64,000 bases of DNA from an uncultured Bacillota bacterium. GTDB lineage: Bacteria > Bacillota_I > Bacilli_A > RFN20 > CAG-288. The position numbers were made by a program, and so were the translations under genes. Of the stretch, positions 25,269 to 34,113 are shown one piece after another. The stretch is from positions 131,104 to 195,103 of the forward strand of contig CASESG010000001.1 of NCBI GenBank assembly GCA_949290645.1, read 5' to 3'. The notes under the pieces were generated by a model. It was not told where the DNA came from. It saw only the letters and a list, made by a program, of their open reading frames with translations, and made no database searches. The number at the start of each line of letters is the position of its first letter. Positions within the stretch are counted from its first letter, which is position 1.

Positions 25269-25550
25269 GTTATTAAGAATGTTCTGTCGCTGTTCGTGGC
25301 ATCATTGGTTTTTATGCCTCCCTTTGGATTTTCGCAGCATGCAAACACCAATCGAAAAGCTGCTGTGGCGATTGAACCCTATTCCCACTCTTCCTATCCG
25401 TCAATTCCAGAGTTCACCCATAATTTTGCGTATGACAGCTCTTTTCAGGCGGGAAGAAGAACTACGGGCTATGTCTCTATGACATGAACGTATATTATAT
25501 GGATTTTGCAAACGATTCCCGACTCTATCTTATTGGGCTTTTTCCTTCTC
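25269..25550 (+). pseudogene. Decayed small secreted protein gene
   Basis: One frame gives a signal-peptide-like start (VLSLFVASLVFMPPFGFSQH) followed by a polar segment to TGA at 25485. It lacks an ATG; GTG 25296 is the only standard alternative. A second frame continues with protein-like sequence (NYGLCLYDMNVYYMDFANDS), which suggests one frameshift near 25460. The family is not recognised. The loss of the start and the frameshift argue that it is dead. Confidence 0.3.
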
Positions 25551-25560
25551 TGATTGTTTT

Positions 25561-27369
25561 TTACTCGACCAAGGTGAAGGTCGGGACATAGGCGATGACG
25601 TATGTCTTGGTGTCGGGATCGCCGTCATTGTCTTCCGCACCGATCAGCTGGGCATAGGCGAAAGTGATGGTGATGGTGCATTTTCCCTTCGGAATCTCGA
25701 CTTCCTTCGTATAGGAGGAAGCGAAGACCGAGCTGTTTGGGATGTAGTTGTCGTCTTCCAGCATGCTTCCGACGGTCAGGCGGACATCCAGCTGCCAGTT
25801 GCTGAGATCGCTCTCGGTCGCGTCCATGATCCTATAGCCGATGACTCCATAGGTGCTCTCATCCTCTCTTTGGAAGGTGAAGAGTTCCGGGATGCCGTGG
25901 AAGAGATCGAGAGGGATGGCGTCAAGGAGAGGAAGGGCTTCTTCCACGGTCAACGCATCGAGTCCGAAAAGGGGCAGATAGGCATCCTCGAATTGGAAGG
26001 CTTCTCCCAAGCGCAGGTAATCCAGGCCTTCCGGGATTTCGAAGTCCGGCTCCTCGATCTCTCCGATCTGGGAATAGGTGACTTCGTATCGATCATAGGC
26101 GGTTTCGGCAACGAAGACGATCTCCTCTTCCGCAATCTTGACTTGAAGCGTCGTGACTTCGGTATTGTCGATGGGGTCGAAGTCTTTCGTCGAGAGGGCG
26201 ATTTCTGGATAGAACTCACTGTCGAAGGTATAGATTCCGTCTTCTCCCTTGGTGAAGAAAATCGAGGAGATGTTCAGGGAAGGAATGTTGCAATCGGGCA
26301 GATAATATCCGTCCTTGTAGATGGAGAGATGGCCCTGATCGTCTTCCAGCAAGCTGATCTCCGCAAGATTGTTCCCGCTGTTGACGAAGTAGCTTGTCGA
26401 GTAGGTGGTGTTCCAGGAGAGGATTCCCGCTGCGACGTCGACTTCGTTGATCTGGGCCGGCTCTGTCGTGTCGCTGATGGACTGGATGCTTTCCTTGACG
26501 TGATAGTTGCCCTTCTGCAGTCGTGCCATCGCCTCGTCGAAGTCCGCGTCCGTTTCTCCCTGATAGGGCTTCAGAGGTGCGATTTCCACTTCCCCGAGCT
26601 TGAGGACATCGGCCGAGCAGACGACGGATTCTTCACTGAGATAATCGGAGTAGACCTCGGATTCCGCTTCGATGTGCGTGATGTGATAGCCGTCGGTCGT
26701 TACGAGAAGATTAGCCAGGGTGTAGTCTGTCAGTCCGGTCAGCTGAATCAGGACGGCCTTGTTGACTTCGCTGTCCAGGGAAGAGAGGGAGAGCTCGAAC
26801 TCGAGCGGATTGTCCGTCTTGGTGAAATCCTCCGCCTTGAGATTGGTGAAGAAATTCTGATAGCTTCCCTTCCAGGAAAGGTTGGTCTTCTTGTTTTCGA
26901 CGGTGTTTCCGATGCCGATCTTCGTCTCGGCAGCGCTTTCCCCGTCCTTGGTGGAGACATGCGTATAGTAGGATTCCGAGAGGATGTTCCCCTTGGTGGG
27001 TTCTTCTCCTTCGTCGGCATAAGCATAGAAGGTTCCGTGATAGAGGTCTTTTGTGCTTTGGACCTCGGCCAGACGGGATTGGACCGAATCTCCTCCGAAG
27101 AGGGAGGAGGATGTCAACTTCATCGATACATCCAGGGAATAGCCCAAAGCGGCTTCCTTCAGCATCTCCTCGGTCAGAGAATCGCTGTACACCGGCGCTG
27201 TGGAGGGACTCTCCGGAGAAGAGACTTCTTCCGAAGAATCGTTCGACAGGTTGGACGATTCGCTTGAGGAGGAAATTGAGGTGCTCGGATTTGGTTGACA
27301 GGAGACGAGACTGGAGGTGGCAAAAGACAGCAATGTGGCAAGACAGAAAAAAGACTTCTTTGCTTTCAT
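25561..27369 (-). CDS. Large surface lipoprotein, function unknown
   Basis: The product has 602 residues. The signal peptide ends in lipobox LVSC, followed by a Ser-rich linker (residues about 25-50). Two similar beta-rich halves follow, each with a module of the type 'EEMLKEAALGYSLDVSMK' / 'EAMARLQKGNYHVKESIQ', so it looks internally repeated. The architecture resembles the frameshifted lipoprotein at 48851. ATG 27369 has AAAGGAG 6 bases upstream; the frame extends to 27549 without support. A TACAAT box at 27399-27394 lies 25 bases before the start. The ligand is unknown. Confidence 0.85.
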   Translation of the reverse strand: MKAKKSFFCLATLLSFATSSLVSCQPNPSTSISSSSESSNLSNDSSEEVSSPESPSTAPVYSDSLTEEMLKEAALGYSLDVSMKLTSSSLFGGDSVQSRLAEVQSTKDLYHGTFYAYADEGEEPTKGNILSESYYTHVSTKDGESAAETKIGIGNTVENKKTNLSWKGSYQNFFTNLKAEDFTKTDNPLEFELSLSSLDSEVNKAVLIQLTGLTDYTLANLLVTTDGYHITHIEAESEVYSDYLSEESVVCSADVLKLGEVEIAPLKPYQGETDADFDEAMARLQKGNYHVKESIQSISDTTEPAQINEVDVAAGILSWNTTYSTSYFVNSGNNLAEISLLEDDQGHLSIYKDGYYLPDCNIPSLNISSIFFTKGEDGIYTFDSEFYPEIALSTKDFDPIDNTEVTTLQVKIAEEEIVFVAETAYDRYEVTYSQIGEIEEPDFEIPEGLDYLRLGEAFQFEDAYLPLFGLDALTVEEALPLLDAIPLDLFHGIPELFTFQREDESTYGVIGYRIMDATESDLSNWQLDVRLTVGSMLEDDNYIPNSSVFASSYTKEVEIPKGKCTITITFAYAQLIGAEDNDGDPDTKTYVIAYVPTFTLVE

Positions 27370-27758
27370 GAGCTTCTCCTTTCTTTCGTCATTATTGTAG
27401 AAAGGTGATCGCAAAAGGAAAATAGGGGAAAAGAGGACGAGTTCTTTTTTTGCTGGGAGAAAATAGCATCTCAACATGGAAAAATGACGGTAATATTGAG
27501 AAATGTGGAATCTTTGCACGAGATATTCGGATTTGTCCAAGAAATTCATGAAAGGCCTTTCTTTCCGAAATTCCCTTCTGGTTCATCCTTTTCCTTTGCC
27601 ACAATCGTTTCGATCCTGTCCATGACTTCTGTTCAGAAAACCATTGTATTTCCTATATCTTGCGTCTTGATGTCCTTTTTGAGGAAGTTCTTTCAGGTGG
27701 TGCAATAGGACGGAAATAGGAAAAACAATTCCTTCTATTCTTTTCGAAATACATCTTT
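27370..27758. other. Intergenic region between lipoprotein and WYL genes
   Basis: These 389 bases contain the minus-strand -10 box TACAAT at 27399-27394 for the lipoprotein gene. I see no gene here; a plus-strand frame at 27484-27708 has no ribosome site. Confidence 0.5.
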
Positions 27759-28784
27759 TCAAGTATTCCTGAAATCATCCTTTTCTGTGCACTTTTGTGG
27801 TCGGTAAATCTCATAGGCCTTCTTGTAGAAACGGATGAGATATCTTCTCAGGCGAAGGGGCTTGACGATGTAGCATTCGGAGCCGAAGCGACTGAAGTAC
27901 TGCTCGAGCTGATCGAGGGAGCAACGGAAGAAGTAGTGGTCCTCTTCGATGCGGTCGACGATGGGGCGGTAGACGTAGAGGTTCCGGAAGTATTTCTGTC
28001 CTTTCGGTGTCAGGATGATCTCGGCTTCGCTCTCGTCGCTCTGATAGCTGTATTGGGGTCCGTATTTTTTCATCCGCTCGAACAAAAGGAGATCCTTCTC
28101 GGAGAAGTCGGCCTTCTCGTCCACGAGGATCACGTCCTTGATCTTGGAGAGACGGAAGCTGTGGCAGCAATTCTCTTCTTTGCACAGGAGATAGTTGAAT
28201 GTCTCTTCCTGGACGGTGGCAAAGGCGTATGGGGAGATGAGGTTGCGCTTTCCGGAGTTGAAGCGGGTCGAGAGATAGACTTTCTTCTTCTCCTTGATGG
28301 CCTTCTCGAGCTTGTGATAGATGTCCTTGAAGAGGATCTTCTCCCTCTGGTACTGAGGCAGGGAACAATAGCGGGAAAAGAGCCTTCGGAAATATTCGGA
28401 GAGCGTCGTCTTTGAGAGGAGATTGTTCTCGATGTAGTCGATGACATAGATGCTCTCCTTGGTGGGACGGAAGGAGAGGCTCTTGGAATAGTTCTCCTTC
28501 TTTCGGAAACCTTTTCCCTCTTCTTTGAGGATTTTGTCGATGTAATCATTTAGGGCCTCTCCTTCGATGGGACAGCCTTTGGCCAGAGAGAGGAGCCTTT
28601 TCCTCTCTTCCTGGTCCTGGGAAGAGAACTCCTCCAGATAGGAGACGATCAGGCGGTTGAGGAAGGCATTCCGGTTGGGGCTGTGGTCTTTCTTGCGGAA
28701 TTCGAAAGTCAGGACGTCATGGTCGATGATCTTGGCGATGTCCGACGGAATGGCAATCTTGATTTTTTCGAAGGTATCTTGCAT
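27759..28784 (-). CDS. WYL-domain transcriptional regulator
   Basis: The product has 341 residues. Residues 1-60 look like a ribbon-helix-helix DNA-binding segment (IKIAIPSDIAKIIDHDVLTF, RNAFLNRLIVSYLEEF). Residues about 190-255 fit a WYL ligand-sensing domain (RNLISPYAFATVQEETFNYL followed by FRLSKIKDV), with a C-terminal WCX-like region. WYL proteins sense nucleic acid or nucleotide ligands and often control stress or defence genes. AAGGGGGAA lies 6 bases upstream of the start. It is divergent from the DUF2828 gene, with a 274-bp shared intergenic region, so regulation of that gene is a fair inference. Confidence 0.8.
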   Translation of the reverse strand: MQDTFEKIKIAIPSDIAKIIDHDVLTFEFRKKDHSPNRNAFLNRLIVSYLEEFSSQDQEERKRLLSLAKGCPIEGEALNDYIDKILKEEGKGFRKKENYSKSLSFRPTKESIYVIDYIENNLLSKTTLSEYFRRLFSRYCSLPQYQREKILFKDIYHKLEKAIKEKKKVYLSTRFNSGKRNLISPYAFATVQEETFNYLLCKEENCCHSFRLSKIKDVILVDEKADFSEKDLLLFERMKKYGPQYSYQSDESEAEIILTPKGQKYFRNLYVYRPIVDRIEEDHYFFRCSLDQLEQYFSRFGSECYIVKPLRLRRYLIRFYKKAYEIYRPQKCTEKDDFRNT

Positions 28785-28819
28785 GTAAATTCCCCCTTTT
28801 TGTGGTCTGAATTTTTTAT

Positions 28820-28848
28820 AGAATAGGAAGATTTCTCGATAGATTCAA
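28820..28848 (-). promoter_or_regulatory. Promoter of the WYL regulator gene
   Basis: On the minus strand TTGAAT (28848-28843), a 17-bp spacer and TATTCT (28825-28820) precede the start by 35 bases. Confidence 0.5.
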
Positions 28849-28918
28849 CATCCATTGGGGTTTGAATCAAAGAAAATACTGACAATTTTCTTGTTACTAT
28901 TTCACCGTTAGACTAGGA

Positions 28919-29034
28919 GCAAGACACACACAGCACAATTCAAATCACGCACTGTGGAAAAGAAGTGTCTTGCAACGCGTAAAGGCACATACAGCAAAAA
29001 ACAAGAAACGGATTCAAGTGGAATGCGGTGCCTT
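28919..29034 (+). ncRNA. Two tandem stem-loops in the leader of the DUF2828 gene
   Basis: The first structure has an outer 9-bp stem GCAAGACAC (28919-28927) / GTGTCTTGC (28965-28973) and an inner stem CACAG (28929-28933) / CTGTG (28952-28956). The second has a 7-bp stem AAGGCAC (28982-28988) / GTGCCTT (29028-29034). They lie directly before the ribosome site of a Ro/TROVE-related protein. Known Ro proteins bind Y RNAs that are often encoded next to them, so this may be an RNA ligand or a leader regulator. No T-tract separates the RNA from the gene. Confidence 0.4.
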
Positions 29035-29058
29035 GTCACAGAAAAGGAGGAGCTCAAG

Positions 29059-30498
29059 ATGGAAGAGAAATTCGTGAACCAGGCTTTCACCGAGAACGGC
29101 GACCAGGCCTACTCTTCGACCCTTGATGTCTTCCTCGACCTTTTTGCCGTCCTCGGAAGTAGCCGAAGAAACCCAAAGATCGTGAAGCCTTTGTTCAACA
29201 AGGCTTTGCGCCTGGATTTCCGCAAGGCTCTTGCGCTCCTGCTCTACACCAGGGACATCAGGGGAGGTCTTGGCGAGAGGGACACCTTCCGCGTCCTTCT
29301 CAAGATTGTGGCCGAAAGGATGCCGGATGTTGCCCGGAAGCTGATTCCTCTTGTTCCTCTCTATGGTCGGTACGACGATCTCTTCTCTCTTCTTTCGACT
29401 CCGTGCGAAAAGGAGATGGCCTCTTTCGTGAAGAAGGTCTTGGAGGAGGATTCCAAGAGCGGAAATGCGCAGATCTCCTTGCTCTCCAAGTGGATGCCCT
29501 CCATCAACTGCCACAAGAGGGAGAGAAGGAAGCAGGGAGAGCGGATGGCTTCTTTGCTCGGAATGTCTCCTACCCAGTATCGGAAGCTCCTCTCGTCCCT
29601 GCGAAAGGGAAGGATCATCGAGAACGACCTCCGGACCATGGATTATTCCTTCGACTATGCGAAGGTCCCCTCCTTGGCGATGAGCAAATATCGTCAGGCC
29701 TTCCTCAGGAACGATGCTCTCCGATATCAGCAGTATCTTCAGGATGTCCGGGAAGGAAAGGAAAAGATGAACGTGGATGTTCTCTATCCCTACGACATCA
29801 TCCGCGAATACCACGAGAACATGACCGAGAGCGAGAAAAACGCCATGGAAGAGAAGTGGAAGAGGATGAAGGAAGAGCTCCCTTCCATGAAAAACACCAT
29901 CGTGGTCCGCGACGGCTCGGCCTCGATGCTGAACTATGATGCCTATCCGATGCAGGTTGCGACCTCCTTGTCCATTCTCTTCTCCGAATACCTCGAGGGC
30001 CCGTTCAAGGATTCCTTCATCACCTTCTCCTCGAGGCCGAAGCTTGTCACCTTCAAGGAAAATTCCTCTCTTTCCGACAAGCTGCGAGAAGTCGACCGGC
30101 ACCAAGACTGCTCCAACACCAACATCCGCAAGGTCTACGAACTTCTGGCCAAGATGGAAAGCAAGGCGAAAGAGGAAGAGCAGATCAGACGGGTGATCAT
30201 CATCTCCGACATGGAATTCGACAGGGGCGTGAAGGATGTCCCGACCTACGAGACCTTCTCCGACCTCTTCCGCAAGAAGGGACTCGTCCTTCCCCAGATC
30301 GTCTACCTCAACGTCTGCTCCCGCCACATCCGTTTCTCCGCCACCAAGGATCGGCAAGTTCTTTTGCTCTCGGGCGCCGGGAAGAACCTCCTGAAACTCC
30401 TGTCTCGAAAGGACTTCCCAACTCCCCTCGAGTTCATGGAGGAGACGATCTCTCCCTATCGGAAGAAAATCGACGAACTCTATCCGAAGGAGAACTAG
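29059..30498 (+). CDS. DUF2828 protein (TROVE/Ro60-like repeat plus VWA domain)
   Basis: The product has 479 residues. Residues about 5-270 match the DUF2828/TROVE helical-repeat ring (AFTENGDQAYSSTLDVFLDL, RDIRGGLGERDTFRVLLK, YGRYDDLFSLL). Residues about 280-470 form a VWA domain whose metal-ion site begins DGSASM at residue 285. Ro-type proteins bind misfolded or Y RNAs and assist RNA quality control under stress; that role here is inferred. ATG 29059 follows AAGGAGG by 8 bases. The leader carries two stem-loops, and the divergent neighbour encodes a WYL regulator. Confidence 0.88.
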   Translation: MEEKFVNQAFTENGDQAYSSTLDVFLDLFAVLGSSRRNPKIVKPLFNKALRLDFRKALALLLYTRDIRGGLGERDTFRVLLKIVAERMPDVARKLIPLVPLYGRYDDLFSLLSTPCEKEMASFVKKVLEEDSKSGNAQISLLSKWMPSINCHKRERRKQGERMASLLGMSPTQYRKLLSSLRKGRIIENDLRTMDYSFDYAKVPSLAMSKYRQAFLRNDALRYQQYLQDVREGKEKMNVDVLYPYDIIREYHENMTESEKNAMEEKWKRMKEELPSMKNTIVVRDGSASMLNYDAYPMQVATSLSILFSEYLEGPFKDSFITFSSRPKLVTFKENSSLSDKLREVDRHQDCSNTNIRKVYELLAKMESKAKEEEQIRRVIIISDMEFDRGVKDVPTYETFSDLFRKKGLVLPQIVYLNVCSRHIRFSATKDRQVLLLSGAGKNLLKLLSRKDFPTPLEFMEETISPYRKKIDELYPKEN

Positions 30499-30510
30499 AG
30501 GAGACTTCGG

Positions 30511-30545
30511 CCGGGCTCTGGTCTTGACCCAAGCCCGGTTTTCTT
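30511..30545 (+). terminator. Terminator of the DUF2828 gene
   Basis: CCGGGCT and AGCCCGG form a 7-bp stem with a 14-nt loop, followed by TTTTCTT. Confidence 0.85.
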
Positions 30546-30565
30546 ATGGAAAAGGAAGACTCTCA

Positions 30566-30575
30566 TGTAAGCGGT
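30566..30575 (+). promoter_or_regulatory. Second cre-like half site
   Basis: TGTAAGCGGT repeats the first ten bases of the operator at 30943, 377 bp upstream of it. The right half (GAACA) deviates from the catabolite-responsive consensus. Confidence 0.35.
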
Positions 30576-30912
30576 GAACAAAATTCGAGAGAAAACCGGT
30601 TGTCTTTTTTTCGATGTTGAAATCAGCGAGCAAGGAAACCTCCGCAATGCACAACCAATCTGACAAAAAAAAAAAAATGTCAAAAAAGATTTTTGGCCTT
30701 CCTTTTTGGCACTTTTTGCTGGATTTTACATTTCAGAAAGAAGAATGAAATATTGGCAATGTCGAATAGCAAGAGCGAAAAAGCAACATTTTCCAACAAA
30801 ATGACCATTTTTATGAAAATTTCGATGAGATTGAAAGGAAGCAAAATTTTGGGAAAGTTTCTTCCCTGCTCGAGTGAAAGGCTTTCGAAAAGAGGATTTT
30901 CCGATGCGATTT

Positions 30913-30941
30913 TTGATACCTTGCAAAAACCGGGCGATAAA
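30913..30941 (+). promoter_or_regulatory. Promoter of the starch locus
   Basis: TTGATA (30913-30918), a 17-bp spacer and GATAAA (30936-30941) precede the binding-protein gene with a leader of about 155 nt. Confidence 0.65.
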
Positions 30942-30942
30942 A

Positions 30943-30956
30943 TGTAAGCGGTTTTA
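30943..30956 (+). promoter_or_regulatory. Catabolite-responsive-element-like operator
   Basis: TGTAAGCGGTTTTA matches the CcpA consensus TGWAANCGNTNWCA at all but one fixed position. It sits directly after the -10 box, over the expected start of transcription, a repressing position. A LacI-family maltose regulator could recognise the same type of site. Confidence 0.6.
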
Positions 30957-31104
30957 GGAAGCCCTTGAACGGCGAAAAGGCTGAGAATTCCGCATCCAGT
31001 CGTTCGCTTCTATGCACCTCAAGTAGACAAGGCGAAAACCAAAATGTTGATTGTTGAGGCTCCGATATGGGATGAACTTCATTCACGAAGGAGGAAAAAT
31101 CGAA

Positions 31105-32442
31105 ATGAAGAAATCGTTGAAGATGTTGTCGCTGGCGACTCTCTGTCTCTTTGCCTTGACGGGCTGCGGTCCGAAGACGAGCTCGTCTTCGGCTGGAGAT
31201 GGCGGATCGAATGGAAGCACGACGACCGCTGGCGGAAACGCCGACAAAGCCTACCACCTCAAGATTGCGGGACCTGCCGATCAGTCGGAATTCATCAAGG
31301 AACAGGTCCAGAAGTATCTGGATGACAACGGCTGGGACAAGGTCACGTTTGAGATGGCGGATCTCGGCGAGGACAAGGCCGACACGACTGTCACCGACTG
31401 GACGACCGGACCGGAGATCTATGCCTTCGCTTCCGACAAGATGCTGAACCTGGTCAAGGCCAACGCCTTGAATGCGGTTCCGACCCGCTATGCCGATCAG
31501 ATGGCAGATGACATGAACGAAGCCGCCATTGGTGCCGGCACGCTTGGCGACAACATGGTCGCTTATCCGTATGCGGGCGACAACGGCTACTTCCTCTACT
31601 ATGACAAGGCCCTCTTCGCCGGCAAGGAAGACAAGCTCAACACGGTCGAAGGCATCATCGAAGTCTGCCAGGCTGCCGGGCGTCAGTTCTGCTATCCGCT
31701 TCAGACCCAGTTCTATTCGATGGCCATGCTCCAGACCTTCGGCGCTTCTTACACCATCAAGATGAACGCCGACCAGACCGACATTGCCCAGGTCACGGCG
31801 ACTTATGACGAGGAAGGTGGTGTCACGGCCGGCAAAGGCATGATGCAGCTGATCCAGAATCCGGGTGTCTTGGCGACGACCACCCAGAACGCTCCGACCG
31901 AAGCCAATGGCATCGGCGCGGTTGTCGACGGCTCTTGGAACTCGGCCAAATATGCGGAAGCCCTCACGGTCGATGGTGTCAACAATCTCGGCGCCTGCAA
32001 GCTCCCGACGATCACGGTCGACGGAAAGACCGAGAACCTGAAGTCCTTCCTCGGCTACAAGCTCTATGGTGTCAACGCCCAGCCTGCCGCCGGTGACACG
32101 ACTCGCATCGGCTTGCTTCACTCCATCGCCAACTACCTCGTCAGCGAGAAAGTCCAGTCCGCTCGTTTCGACGCCTTCTCCACGGCTCCGACCAACGTCG
32201 CTGTCTCCGAGATGGAAAAGGTCACTTCCAACCAGTACATCAAGGCCATCAACGACCAGTCTCAGTATGCCATTCCTCAGACCATCACTCCTCCCAACCT
32301 CTGGACCGCTCCGGATGGATTCTACTCTCAGATCGTCGATGCGAAGGGAACTCCGCTCACCGATAAGCAGATCCAGGACGCAATGACCGTCATCAACAAC
32401 AACCTCGAGAACTTGACGGTTGCGGAAACGCCGGCCGAATAA
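31105..32442 (+). CDS. malE: Maltodextrin ABC transporter substrate-binding lipoprotein
   Basis: The product has 445 residues. The lipoprotein signal ends in LTGC and is followed by a Ser/Gly/Thr linker. The body is a two-lobed family 1 extracellular solute-binding protein of the MalE type (IAFASDK-like YAFASDKMLNLV, AYPYAGDNGYFLYYDKALF, GYKLYGVNAQ). It captures maltodextrins at the cell surface and delivers them to the permease encoded next door. AAGGAGG lies just upstream of ATG 31105. It is the first gene of the starch locus and is followed by a strong hairpin that would set its mRNA level above that of the permeases. Confidence 0.93.
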   Translation: MKKSLKMLSLATLCLFALTGCGPKTSSSSAGDGGSNGSTTTAGGNADKAYHLKIAGPADQSEFIKEQVQKYLDDNGWDKVTFEMADLGEDKADTTVTDWTTGPEIYAFASDKMLNLVKANALNAVPTRYADQMADDMNEAAIGAGTLGDNMVAYPYAGDNGYFLYYDKALFAGKEDKLNTVEGIIEVCQAAGRQFCYPLQTQFYSMAMLQTFGASYTIKMNADQTDIAQVTATYDEEGGVTAGKGMMQLIQNPGVLATTTQNAPTEANGIGAVVDGSWNSAKYAEALTVDGVNNLGACKLPTITVDGKTENLKSFLGYKLYGVNAQPAAGDTTRIGLLHSIANYLVSEKVQSARFDAFSTAPTNVAVSEMEKVTSNQYIKAINDQSQYAIPQTITPPNLWTAPDGFYSQIVDAKGTPLTDKQIQDAMTVINNNLENLTVAETPAE

Positions 32443-32468
32443 GTCATTCGAAAACAGAGCTTCTTATC

Positions 32469-32498
32469 GCAGGGAGGGGTTTTCCCCTCCCTGCCTTT
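32469..32498 (+). terminator. Hairpin between malE and malF (partial terminator or 3' stabiliser)
   Basis: GCAGGGAGGGG pairs with CCCCTCCCTGC in an 11-bp stem with a short loop, followed by CTTTTCC. The weak T-tract fits partial termination or protection of malE mRNA. Confidence 0.7.
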
Positions 32499-32531
32499 TC
32501 CGTCAAAGAAGCGGAAAGAAAGGAGTAGAGG

Positions 32532-34112
32532 ATGCAAGACAACAACGATGTCGTCCTGGCCAGCAAGCTGGAATACCTGTCCTTGAATCCGTTGGGAAAA
32601 ATCCTTTATAAGATCAAGCATTTCTTCCTGGCGATTCCCAAGGCATGCAGCAAGTTTTTCCATGCCATTCCTTCAAAGGCGAGAAAAGAGGCACGCCAGG
32701 CACAGGGCGTTTTCCACAACATCTATGAGGCGGGAAGGTATGGAGACGTGTTCACGCGCCTGTCCTTCCTTCTCATGGGCTTTGGCCTGTTCTTCCGTCA
32801 TCAGATCATCCGCGGTGCGCTCTATCTGGCCTATGAGATCTTCTTCGTCATCTTCATGATTCTGATCGGAGGCCCGGCTTTGAACGGCCTGTCTTCCTTG
32901 GGTCAGCTGGGAAGTGTCACCTACCGTGTCGTCGACCCGGTCACGGGTCTGGATCTCGATTCCTTGGTCAACTATGACGATTCCTTCACTATCCTTCTCT
33001 ATTCCGTCATCGCCTTCGTCCTGATCCTCCTTCTTGTCGTCCTCTGGTACAGCCAGCTCAAGGACAGCCTGAGGCTTCAAAGGGAAGGGGTCATCGGAAA
33101 GAGGGCCAAGGATGTCGACACCATCAAGAACGTCTTCGACAAGTCCTATCACAGAACCCTGCTCTCCATCCCGATGTTCGGCCTTGTCTGCTTCACCATC
33201 ATCCCGATCATCGTCATGGTCTTGATCGCCTTCACCAACTACAACCAGAACCACCTGACTCCGGGCCGTCTCTTCGACTGGGTTGGCATGTACAACTTCC
33301 AGAACCTCTTCGCCAGCGGAACAAGCGCTGGAAACAACATCTTCCTCCAGGTCTTCGGCGAGGTCCTTCTCTGGACCTTGATCTGGGCGTTCTTCGCGAC
33401 CTTCTCCAACTACTTCCTGGGCATGATCGTCGCCATGATCATCAACATCAAGGGCATCAAGCTCAAGAAGGTCTGGCGCACCATCCTGATCACCACCATC
33501 GCCGTCCCGCAGTTCATCTCCCTCCTTCTCATCTCGAAGATGTTCGGGGACAACGGCTTCATCAACAACATGCTGATGAGCTGGGGCTGGATCGACGCTC
33601 CGGTCCGCTGGCTGAGCGATCAATTGATCGCCAAGGTGATGATCATCGTCATCAACACCTGGGTCGGCATCCCCTACACGATGCTGATCTCGACGGGACT
33701 GTTGATGAACATCCCCGACGATCTCTACGAATCGGCGAGGATCGACGGTGCCTCTCCTGTCCGCATGTACTTCAAGATCACTCTTCCCTACATGCTCTTC
33801 GTCACGACTCCTTACCTCATCAGCCAGTTTGTCGGAAACATCAACAACTTCAACGTCATCTATCTCTTGAGCGGAGGAAGCCCGGCCTTTTTCTTCGAGG
33901 GAACCTCCATCCCGCTCCAGGTCTCCGCAACCAGTGTCGGAAGGACCGACCTCTTGATCACCTGGCTCTACAAGATGACGGTCACCTCGCCGGAGAAGGA
34001 CTACGGAACCGGCTCGGTCATCGGCATCCTGATCTTCGTGGTCGTCGCCTTCTTCTCCCTGATCTTCTACAACCGTTCCGGCTCGGTCAAGAACGAGGAG
34101 GAATTCCAGTGA
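32532..34112 (+). CDS. malF: Maltodextrin ABC transporter permease MalF-type
   Basis: This 526-residue integral membrane protein has an extended N-terminal part carrying two early membrane segments (residues about 75-115 and 155-180). The permease core follows, with the EAA loop ESARIDGASPVRMYFKITLP near residue 400 that contacts the ATPase. Large N-terminal regions are typical of MalF. GAAAGGAG precedes ATG 32532. It is followed by malG after one base, so the two are coupled. Confidence 0.93.
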   Translation: MQDNNDVVLASKLEYLSLNPLGKILYKIKHFFLAIPKACSKFFHAIPSKARKEARQAQGVFHNIYEAGRYGDVFTRLSFLLMGFGLFFRHQIIRGALYLAYEIFFVIFMILIGGPALNGLSSLGQLGSVTYRVVDPVTGLDLDSLVNYDDSFTILLYSVIAFVLILLLVVLWYSQLKDSLRLQREGVIGKRAKDVDTIKNVFDKSYHRTLLSIPMFGLVCFTIIPIIVMVLIAFTNYNQNHLTPGRLFDWVGMYNFQNLFASGTSAGNNIFLQVFGEVLLWTLIWAFFATFSNYFLGMIVAMIINIKGIKLKKVWRTILITTIAVPQFISLLLISKMFGDNGFINNMLMSWGWIDAPVRWLSDQLIAKVMIIVINTWVGIPYTMLISTGLLMNIPDDLYESARIDGASPVRMYFKITLPYMLFVTTPYLISQFVGNINNFNVIYLLSGGSPAFFFEGTSIPLQVSATSVGRTDLLITWLYKMTVTSPEKDYGTGSVIGILIFVVVAFFSLIFYNRSGSVKNEEEFQ

Positions 34113-34113
34113 T

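Larger units (their letters stand above)
24980..25560. other. Intergenic region with terminator and decayed reading frame
   Basis: Apart from the terminator at 25045-25079 and the decayed frame at 25269-25550, I see nothing in these 581 bases. Confidence 0.5.
30499..31104. other. Regulatory region between DUF2828 gene and starch locus
   Basis: These 606 bases contain a terminator, a 12-base poly-A run near 30667, two cre-like boxes and the malE promoter, which are listed separately. I see no gene. Confidence 0.6.
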
